A stretch of DNA of 10,508 nucleotides, taken from the NCBI GenBank assembly GCA_945916625.1, contig CAMEGY010000017.1:1-10508 (forward strand), in the 5' to 3' direction. The position numbers and the translations under genes are program-made. The notes below the pieces were generated by a model, which saw nothing but the letters and a program-made list of their open reading frames with translations, did no database searches and was not told where the DNA came from. This document shows positions 1 through 4,368 of the stretch, piece by piece. The stretch comes from an uncultured Anaerococcus sp. (lineage in GTDB: Bacteria > Bacillota_A > Clostridia > Tissierellales > Peptoniphilaceae). The first letter of the stretch is position 1. Every line of letters starts with the position of its first letter.

Positions 1-5
1 ATACA

Positions 6-26
6 AGGAGTGACGTATTCACTCCT
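6..26. repeat. 8-bp perfect hairpin near window edge
   Basis: AGGAGTGA (6-13) and TCACTCCT (19-26) are perfect complements around a 5-base loop, CGTAT. No T-run follows, so it does not look like an ordinary terminator. It may be part of domain IV of the group II intron whose 3' end follows, but the window starts too late to tell. Confidence 0.5.
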
Positions 27-101
27 CTAGGTTCGGATACAAAAAGAATAAAGTTGAATAGTTTCATCAGAAATAAACAATATGATACAAGAGAATATTG
101 A

Positions 102-167
102 ACTGCCGTATGCCGAACGGCACGCACGGGTGGTGTGAAAGGGGCTAGTTTTTAGCCCCTATTCGAT
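102..167 (+). mobile_element. 3' end of a group II intron (domains V and VI), probably degenerate
   Basis: Bases 102-134 read as domain V: an ACTGCC lower strand, an upper stem closed as GCCGAACGGC with a GAA-containing loop, then a return strand ending GTGGT. The bulge and catalytic-triad region resemble the CGC-type domain V of many clostridial introns. Domain VI follows: AGGGGCTA (140-147) pairs with TAGCCCCT (153-160). A161 sits seven bases before a TTCGAT end, as expected for the branch-point adenosine and an intron end at about 167. Compared with the common form (ACGTACGGTGGT), the return strand here has an extra G in the GGG run at 128-130 and a C at 125 that breaks an A-T pair, so splicing may be lost. 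The reverse transcriptase and domains I-IV would lie upstream, mostly outside the window. The family assignment is from remembered consensus. Confidence 0.75.
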
Positions 168-296
168 TACAAATTTTTATTTAATATTAATCATATACGA
201 GAGAGTAGAGATTGGGCAAAGTTTGTGACAGATTAGGGAAATTGGCCAAGTGTCTCTGGGTGGATAAATATTGATTTTTCAATTATTAAGTGCCAT

Positions 297-328
297 GAAA
301 AAGACGATAGCTTAATAACCTACCGTCT
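297..328 (-). terminator. Rho-independent terminator of the GIY-YIG gene
   Basis: AGACG-A-TAG (302-310) pairs with CTA-C-CGTCT (320-328), with one internal mismatch. On the minus strand the stem is followed by a short T-run (301-298). It lies about ten bases beyond the stop codon of the minus-strand gene, the right place for its terminator. The T-run is short, so termination may be weak. Confidence 0.6.
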
Positions 329-338
329 AATTTTGATA

Positions 339-1238
339 TTATTTCATTTCATTTTCTTCTATATCTTTTAAACTTATACCTTTTTCAGTTCTCCAATGTG
401 TTCTGCCATTTGCATTAGTTCCTAATACAAAGGCAGCGGCATAGGATGGACTATTAAATAAGTAATTTTTATGTAGCCTGCCATCTACAATTTCATTATT
501 TATAATGCATTCCTCCCTCAATTTTTTTATTGATTTTGGAATGGCGGGTGAATCTATAACATCTATCATGCTATCTTTTAGTACAACAAAACCTTCATCT
601 GTTCTCTTACATTTTGCTTCTATTTGTCTATTTGACTTTCCGCTATTTCTGGACAGATATAGGATTAGTTCTTTATCTTTAGGAATACTATTATTCGTTT
701 CTTTAGAAGATTTATCAATTATAGGAACAAATATTTTATAGCCTAAGACACCAAGTACCATTTTCGAATACTCGATAAAATCTTCGAGCTCTGATTCTTT
801 CTCTTCAGTTACATTGCCTGGGTTTGGATCATTTCCATTTCTTACTTTATACCTATCTACATCTATAGCCATGTTGGTAAATTTATTTTCTAGATATGAG
901 ATTTCTGTTGGACCAAATGAATTGTTTTGTGTAGTTAACATGACTGCTTCAGAAAAGTAAATTTCATCTTTAAGGTGTTCTACAACTCTAAATAAAACTC
1001 CTTCCCCATTTTTTCTTATTCCAGCTTGGCCAACATATACTTCGTCATTTCCATCATCGTTCTTGCCAAATAAAAAATAAACTCCACTTTGTTTTAAATC
1101 TTGTCTATCTTTACATTTTTCAAGATATGGTCTTGGCACTTTATAGGCTAAACCTGTCCAATTTGATAAGGTACATTTTATCCTACCTGTAACTTCCCCA
1201 TCCATTAAAAAAAGATTGAAATTTTTACTGTTTTTCAT
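339..1238 (-). CDS. GIY-YIG nuclease-family protein with DUF4357 C-terminal domain
   Basis: This 299-residue protein has a GIY-YIG core in its first half. The two signature strands are GVY at 52-54 and YVG at 68-70. The expected catalytic arginine is R84 (LFRVVEH) and the metal-binding glutamate is E117 (SYLENKF). The C-terminal part (about 215-293) matches the DUF4357 pattern: GFVVLKDS, an LREE helix, then FNSPSYAAAFVLG, NGRTHW and a final SLKDIE. GIY-YIG domains cut DNA in restriction, repair and homing enzymes. The GIY-YIG plus DUF4357 pair is common in bacteria but its job is not settled. No signal peptide or membrane segment is seen. The start is supported by GGGGTG just upstream and an extended -10 promoter. 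It stands alone between a group II intron end and a long AT-rich region, which suggests accessory DNA. A defence role is possible but there is no partner gene here. Confidence 0.85.
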   Translation of the reverse strand: MKNSKNFNLFLMDGEVTGRIKCTLSNWTGLAYKVPRPYLEKCKDRQDLKQSGVYFLFGKNDDGNDEVYVGQAGIRKNGEGVLFRVVEHLKDEIYFSEAVMLTTQNNSFGPTEISYLENKFTNMAIDVDRYKVRNGNDPNPGNVTEEKESELEDFIEYSKMVLGVLGYKIFVPIIDKSSKETNNSIPKDKELILYLSRNSGKSNRQIEAKCKRTDEGFVVLKDSMIDVIDSPAIPKSIKKLREECIINNEIVDGRLHKNYLFNSPSYAAAFVLGTNANGRTHWRTEKGISLKDIEENEMK

Positions 1239-1267
1239 TTTACACCCCGAATGCTATTTTTAATTAT

Positions 1268-1276
1268 ATTATACCA
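1268..1276 (-). promoter_or_regulatory. Extended -10 promoter of the GIY-YIG gene
   Basis: On the minus strand the sequence reads TGGTATAAT, a consensus -10 hexamer (1273-1268) with the TGn extension. It sits about 30 bases before the start codon. No good -35 is present 16-18 bases further up, which is common for extended -10 promoters. Confidence 0.6.
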
Positions 1277-1352
1277 GTTACAAATATTTTTCTTGGTTTA
1301 TATCTTTTTTCAATACTTTTAATCAACTAACTTCAGGTTAATTTAATATTTT

Positions 1353-1370
1353 ATCTATAAATTTATAGAT
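1353..1370. repeat. Perfect 18-base palindrome
   Basis: ATCTATAAATTTATAGAT is identical to its reverse complement. It is about 115 bases upstream of the GIY-YIG start. With no spacer it resembles a dimeric-protein binding site more than an RNA hairpin. In DNA this AT-rich, some palindromes are expected by chance. Confidence 0.5.
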
Positions 1371-1438
1371 TTTCTTAAAAAAATCATAAAATAATACATT
1401 TTTGTGTTTAAAAGTAAATTACCTGGGTATATAATTAA

Positions 1439-1462
1439 TAAGAAAACATAATAGTTTTCTTA
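1439..1462. repeat. 9-bp perfect inverted repeat, 6-base loop
   Basis: TAAGAAAAC (1439-1447) and GTTTTCTTA (1454-1462) pair perfectly around ATAATA. The bases that follow on either strand are not a T-run, so a classic terminator is unlikely. Confidence 0.5.
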
Positions 1463-1683
1463 CTCACTGGCACAGAGCTTAAGAAAATAGAATATTTGTT
1501 TATAATATTATTTAATTTTGATACTTGTGTGGTAGATTTTAGTCTTTTAGCTTTCTGTATATTTTTTGGCTAAGGATTATGGAAAAAGTGGTGGAAGATA
1601 AGTGTAAAAGTTTAGCCATCTGACGTTTTTTCATAGAATTTATCATGGAGGATAAGTTAAGATTAGATGATTTTGTAAAAGTT

Positions 1684-1714
1684 TTGTCAGAATGATACTA
1701 ATAAATGATATGAT
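1684..1714 (+). promoter_or_regulatory. Candidate promoter of a small transcript
   Basis: TTGTCA (1684-1689) is followed, after a long 19-base spacer, by TATGAT (1709-1714). The -10 carries a TGA just before it, giving the extended form TGnTATGAT. Transcription would start near 1721 and run into the terminator at 1824-1868. Confidence 0.4.
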
Positions 1715-1720
1715 TTCACA

Positions 1721-1868
1721 ATATAAATAGTTTGTAGTCTATTAAGCAAACATAGAGATGGAAAGAAAGGATGATAAAGAGTGATTGAACCAAAAACAGA
1801 ACGCTGTGCCGGTGAGGATAAATAATCGACTTTGGAGTGTAAAGAAATTTCAGAGTCGATTTTTTTTT
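1721..1868 (+). ncRNA. Candidate small RNA or leader transcript of about 150 nt
   Basis: A possible extended -10 promoter lies just upstream and a clear intrinsic terminator ends the unit, while the next gene has its own promoter after the terminator. Inside is a weak hairpin (GTTTG...CAAAC) and a 14-codon GTG-started frame (1781-1825) with AAAGG about ten bases upstream. The stop codon of this frame overlaps the first arm of the terminator. I do not recognise a known riboswitch, T-box or sRNA family. The unit could be an sRNA, a small-peptide gene or the remnant of a longer gene's end. Confidence 0.35.
1824..1868 (+). terminator. Rho-independent terminator
   Basis: AATCGACT (1824-1831) pairs perfectly with AGTCGATT (1854-1861), with further weak pairs inside, and a run of eight T follows (1861-1868). 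It is on the plus strand, upstream of the GNAT promoter, so it must end a transcript made within the gap rather than the GNAT gene. Confidence 0.8.
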
Positions 1869-1878
1869 GTTTCCAATT

Positions 1879-1908
1879 TTGGATTGGGATAAGCTTTTAT
1901 AGTATAAT
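1879..1908 (+). promoter_or_regulatory. Promoter of the GNAT gene
   Basis: A perfect -10 TATAAT (1903-1908) lies 18 bases after TTGGAT (1879-1884), a fair -35. The start codon follows about 30 bases later, after a GAGAGGGA ribosome binding site. Confidence 0.6.
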
Positions 1909-1937
1909 TGATTTTATAAAACTAGAGAGGGAATCTT

Positions 1938-2654
1938 ATGAATTTAAATTTTAAAAAGCAAATAATTAATGATTTTTCTATCGGTGAAGAAAAATTTAAT
2001 TCAAAAAATAATATATTTACCTCAAATGAACCGACAGATGATTTTCTTTTCTATAATAGGTCAGATTTTTCCCTAATTTGTACTGACAATAGGGTATTTA
2101 TGAGATCTGACAATCAAAAACTTATAAAAAAACTTGAAGCTACATACAAAGATTATCCAAGCCAGTGGTTTGCGGAAATTGCTAATATTAGAAAACTATC
2201 GTCAATACTAGCTGAATTTGATATTGAAATTGATAATTTTTTCCCTCTTATGACCTATGGTTACAAAAAAATCGAGACTTCAAAATTTGATTTTGTAAGG
2301 GTTGAAAAAGAGGATATACAAAAATTTAAGGGAAAATCTAAAATGCCTTTTTGCTTTGATGAAAGTGATAGGTTGGGTCTTGCTTATTATGATGAAAATA
2401 AGCTTATAGGCTTGGCAGGGGCATCTTTTTCTGGGAAATTTCTTTGGAATATAGGTTTTGAGAAGTTTTATTTTGATGAGAATTATAAGGGATTAGGAAC
2501 TTATTTGTTAGAAGCCCTATCTATAATTGTTATTGAGGAAAATAAAGATATAAGCCCAATTACAGCTACACAATTTTCTCATACAAGGTCGATAAATACA
2601 GCAATCAGGGCAGGATTTGAGATGAATATCTGTATAACAGGAAAGATGCAATAA
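1938..2654 (+). CDS. GNAT-family N-acetyltransferase
   Basis: This 238-residue protein should transfer an acetyl group from acetyl-CoA to an amine; the substrate cannot be read from the sequence. The GNAT fold is in the second half. A strand (ENKLIGLAGASF, about 153-164) leads into the acetyl-CoA loop and helix YKGLGTYLLEAL (183-194), which fits the Q/R-x-x-G-x-G/A motif with Y in place of the first R/Q. The last part, SHTRSINTAIRAGF (214-227), is the usual C-terminal helix and GF turn. The first 130 residues are rich in Asn, Phe and Lys and look like an added N-terminal domain; the total is longer than a minimal GNAT of about 150. The start is set by GAGAGGGA just upstream and a good promoter. 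It appears monocistronic. No terminator is seen before the tRNA promoter, so some read-through into tRNA-Gln is possible. Confidence 0.8.
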   Translation: MNLNFKKQIINDFSIGEEKFNSKNNIFTSNEPTDDFLFYNRSDFSLICTDNRVFMRSDNQKLIKKLEATYKDYPSQWFAEIANIRKLSSILAEFDIEIDNFFPLMTYGYKKIETSKFDFVRVEKEDIQKFKGKSKMPFCFDESDRLGLAYYDENKLIGLAGASFSGKFLWNIGFEKFYFDENYKGLGTYLLEALSIIVIEENKDISPITATQFSHTRSINTAIRAGFEMNICITGKMQ

Positions 2655-2678
2655 GCTGAAATTTTTTGGGTTTTTTCG

Positions 2679-2706
2679 TTGACAAATGCTCACAAAACGG
2701 TAATTT
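2679..2706 (+). promoter_or_regulatory. Promoter of tRNA-Gln
   Basis: A perfect -35 TTGACA (2679-2684) is followed after 16 bases by TAATTT (2701-2706), which keeps the most conserved -10 positions. An overlapping TTATAA is an alternative -10 with a longer spacer. The mature tRNA starts about 25 bases downstream. Confidence 0.6.
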
Positions 2707-2731
2707 ATAAGGGTGGGAAAAAGCAAATTTT

Positions 2732-2807
2732 TGGAATGTAGCCAAGCCGGTAAGGCACCAGATTCTGACTCTGGAGATCACAGGTTCGAATCCTGTCATT
2801 CCAGCCA
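2732..2807 (+). tRNA. tRNA-Gln (anticodon CUG)
   Basis: All cloverleaf arms can be drawn. The acceptor is TGGAATG (2732-2738) with CATTCCA (2797-2803). The D stem is GCC/GGC (2741-2743, 2754-2756). The anticodon stem CCAGA/TCTGG encloses the loop TTCTGAC with CTG at 2765-2767, and the T arm is ACAGG-TTCGAAT-CCTGT (2780-2796). The discriminator G and CCA are encoded (2804-2807). The anticodon reads CAG. A U1-A72 closing pair and the overall sequence are typical of bacterial tRNA-Gln. It has its own promoter and terminator, so it is a stand-alone gene. tRNA 3' ends are frequent integration sites, but no attachment repeat or integrase is seen here. Confidence 0.95.
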
Positions 2808-2817
2808 ATTTATGAAG

Positions 2818-2850
2818 ACTGTGGATTAAAATCCGCGGTTTTTTATTTTT
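2818..2850 (+). terminator. Rho-independent terminator after tRNA-Gln
   Basis: ACTGTGGAT (2818-2826) and ATCCGCGGT (2831-2839) form a 9-bp stem with two G-U pairs and a TAAA loop. It is followed by TTTTTATTTTT. Confidence 0.85.
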
Positions 2851-2866
2851 AAAATTTTAATTTGAA

Positions 2867-2897
2867 TATTATATCTTACTGATGATAAGATATAATA
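2867..2897. repeat. 12-bp perfect AT-rich inverted repeat
   Basis: TATTATATCTTA (2867-2878) and TAAGATATAATA (2886-2897) are perfect complements around the 7-base loop CTGATGA. It lies between two convergent terminators, with no T-run and no gene to control. It may be a remnant of a small mobile repeat or simply a structured spacer. Confidence 0.55.
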
Positions 2898-2913
2898 CTT
2901 AAAAATTCCAAAT

Positions 2914-2951
2914 AAAAACTGACCCACAGGCCAGTCCTGGACTCAGTTTTT
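2914..2951 (-). terminator. Terminator of the alcohol dehydrogenase gene (possibly bidirectional)
   Basis: AAAAACTGA (2914-2922) pairs with TCAGTTTTT (2943-2951), with an inner CAGG/CCTG stem (2927-2930, 2936-2939). On the minus strand the T-run continues into ATTTGG. It lies 25 bases past the stop of the minus-strand gene. The A and T flanks are symmetrical, so it could also stop plus-strand transcripts. Confidence 0.8.
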
Positions 2952-2976
2952 ATCGGGATTTTAGTTTTTACTTATA

Positions 2977-4131
2977 TTAGAAGTCTACCTTTTCTCCGTA
3001 GTATGCTGCGTGGTAGATTTTTTTGATGTCTTCTGGGCTTGTTTCTCTTGGGTTTGTGAGTGTACAAGCGTCTTTGAAGGCATTTTCGCTCATTTTATCT
3101 AATACTTCTAGGAAGTCTTTTTCTTCTATAACTGTGTTTTGGCCATCTTTGATATTTGCTGTAAGTCCTACAGCTGCGTTTAGTTTTCTTATTTCTTCTG
3201 CTATATCATCAATGCCAAGGATTTTTTCGATTTTTTCGTATTTATCACATGTTTTTCTGTTGTAGTCGATGATGTAAGGTAGCATGATTGCATTTGCTTC
3301 ACCGTGTGTTAGGTGGAAGATTCCGCCGATTTTGTGAGCCATAGAGTGGACTATACCAAGTGAAGCATTTGTAAATGCCATACCTGCTATACATGAAGCT
3401 ATATGCATTTTTTCACGAGCTTCCATGTCGTCGCCATCATCATAAGCTTTCTTTAGGTAGCCAAAGACAAGCTCGATTGCCCTAATTGCATATGGGTCTG
3501 TGAAATCATCTGCTGCAGTAGATACAAAAGCTTCTACAGCGTGGGTCATTACGTCCATACCTGTTGCTGCTGTGATGTGAGCTGGCATTGTTGCTGGGAT
3601 TCTCATATCAAGTAGGGCAACTTCTGGAACGAAATCTGGGTGTACAAGTGGATATTTGATTTCTTTTTCTGTATCTGTAATTACTGAGAAAGCTGTAATT
3701 TCACTTGCTGTACCAGATGTAGATGGGATACAAATCATTCTTGCCTTGTTTTTAAGTGGTGGATTGTCAAAGGCAGCTAATCTTTCGAAGTCCCAATCTG
3801 GGTACTCATAGAAAACCCACATAGCTTTTGCAGCATCCATCGCTGATCCGCCACCGATTGCTATAATCCATTGTGGCTCAAATTCAGCCATCTTTGCTCC
3901 ACCTTCTAGGCAAGTTTTAACAGATGGGTCTGGTTCAACACCGTCTATTATCAAAACTTCCATACCAGCTTTTTCTAGTTCAGCTTTTGCTTCATCTAAA
4001 AATCCAAATCTTTTCATTGAAGAGCCACCAGTTACAAGAACAGCTCTGTCACCCTTTAGGGTTGATAAGTACTCAAGCGCATTTTCTCCATGTACGATTG
4101 TATTTGGTACTGAGAATGTAGTGTATGTCAT
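2977..4131 (-). CDS. Iron-containing (type III) alcohol dehydrogenase
   Basis: The 384-residue length is normal for this family, which reduces aldehydes to alcohols (for example ethanol or butanol) in the cytoplasm of fermenters. The nucleotide-binding motif GGGSAMDAAK is at 93-102. The metal ligands are all present: D193 and H197 (GMDVMTHAVEAF), H262 (GIVHSMAHKIGG) and H276 (FHLTHGEANA), in the same spacing as in FucO. The stretch DAAKAMWVFYEYP resembles the dehydrogenase half of AdhE, but no aldehyde dehydrogenase half is present. After the first strand it has VTGGSSMKRFG, without the Asp that marks NAD-specific members, so NADPH use is likely (inference). AGGAGG lies five bases before the ATG. 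It is monocistronic, divergent from the citrate operon, with a Rex-like site in its leader that fits redox control. The true substrate is unknown. Confidence 0.93.
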   Translation of the reverse strand: MTYTTFSVPNTIVHGENALEYLSTLKGDRAVLVTGGSSMKRFGFLDEAKAELEKAGMEVLIIDGVEPDPSVKTCLEGGAKMAEFEPQWIIAIGGGSAMDAAKAMWVFYEYPDWDFERLAAFDNPPLKNKARMICIPSTSGTASEITAFSVITDTEKEIKYPLVHPDFVPEVALLDMRIPATMPAHITAATGMDVMTHAVEAFVSTAADDFTDPYAIRAIELVFGYLKKAYDDGDDMEAREKMHIASCIAGMAFTNASLGIVHSMAHKIGGIFHLTHGEANAIMLPYIIDYNRKTCDKYEKIEKILGIDDIAEEIRKLNAAVGLTANIKDGQNTVIEEKDFLEVLDKMSENAFKDACTLTNPRETSPEDIKKIYHAAYYGEKVDF

Positions 4132-4154
4132 TTTTCCTCCTTAATACTCTTTGT

Positions 4155-4172
4155 TAGTTTATTAATTAACAA
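4155..4172. promoter_or_regulatory. Candidate Rex operator
   Basis: The 18 bases TAGTTTATTAATTAACAA match 12 of the 14 fixed positions of the Rex consensus TTGTTAA-N4-TTAACAA, with one perfect half. They lie between the -10 and the start codon of the alcohol dehydrogenase gene, where a bound repressor would block transcription. Rex releases DNA at high NADH and controls fermentative alcohol dehydrogenases in many Firmicutes. The site is AT-rich, so chance is not excluded. Confidence 0.45.
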
Positions 4173-4182
4173 TATCAATATT

Positions 4183-4211
4183 ACTATACCATCCTATAAT
4201 TAAAAGTAAAG
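4183..4211 (-). promoter_or_regulatory. Promoter of the alcohol dehydrogenase gene
   Basis: On the minus strand TGGTATAGT (4191-4183) is an extended -10. A weak -35, CTTTAC (4211-4206), lies 17 bases upstream. The leader to the start codon is about 45 bases and contains the Rex-like site. Confidence 0.5.
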
Positions 4212-4279
4212 ATGTATTTCTTGCTAGTAGTTTTGATTTTATATTGGATGTTTGGGTTTAAAATTAGAATAGAGGAAAA

Positions 4280-4319
4280 ATACTTTTATCAAAATGGGAA
4301 AAAATTAAAATAAAAGTAT
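4280..4319. promoter_or_regulatory. 10-bp perfect inverted repeat around the citrate operon promoter
   Basis: ATACTTTTAT (4280-4289) and ATAAAAGTAT (4310-4319) are perfect complements with 20 bases between, so their centres are 30 bp apart, about three helical turns. The right arm overlaps the -10 of the operon and the gap covers the -35. The core TAAAAGTA occurs a third time at 4201-4208, beside the -35 of the divergent gene. The layout suggests an operator for a dimeric repressor. The regulator is unknown, and the arms are not a CcpC, CodY or Rex consensus as I know them. Confidence 0.4.
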
Positions 4320-4322
4320 AAT
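4294..4322 (+). promoter_or_regulatory. Promoter of the aconitase-IDH-citrate synthase operon
   Basis: A perfect -10 TATAAT (4317-4322) follows ATGGGA (4294-4299) after 17 bases. The -35 is weak, as expected for a controlled promoter. The leader to the chosen start (4369) is about 40 bases. Confidence 0.5.
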
Positions 4323-4368
4323 TAACCACAACTACACTAATACATTAAATTTAATGAAGGAGAATTAT

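Larger units (their letters stand above)
1239..1937. other. 700-base AT-rich region without a convincing gene
   Basis: No reading frame here has the length, ribosome binding site and composition of a real gene. Besides the GIY-YIG promoter at its left end, it holds an 18-base palindrome (1353-1370), a 9-bp hairpin (1439-1462), a candidate small transcript (about 1721-1868) and the promoter of the GNAT gene (1879-1908). One frame from 1543 to 1695 is open apart from a single TGA at 1621-1623 and encodes charged residues (for example MEDKLRLDDFVKVLSE from 1645). I do not recognise it; it could be a gene remnant or chance. Confidence 0.6.

Noticed and set aside
140..160. GC-rich hairpin followed by TATT read as a rho-independent terminator
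   Set aside because: It fits domain VI of the group II intron, with the branch A and TTCGAT end directly after it, and has no real T-run.
1781..1825. GTG-started peptide resembling the N-terminus of a serine recombinase
   Set aside because: Only a few residues are vaguely alike, and no recombinase domain follows in any frame.
1721..1868. T-box or riboswitch controlling the GNAT gene
   Set aside because: No T-box sequence (GGGTGG-type) or known aptamer core is visible, and the GNAT gene has a separate promoter after the terminator.
2605..2808. Minus-strand frame containing MTGFEPVISRV across the tRNA
   Set aside because: It is the antisense of tRNA-Gln, a well-known false protein in databases. 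It also overlaps the end of the GNAT gene.
4151..4172. TTGTTA and TAACAA read as a Rex site with an 8-base gap
   Set aside because: Rex needs a 4-base gap. The site shifted to 4155-4172 has the correct spacing and is the one reported.
4354..4368. Upstream ATG giving aconitase five extra residues (MKENY)
   Set aside because: The ribosome binding site lies inside this extension and serves the ATG at 4369, and the extra residues do not fit the family start.
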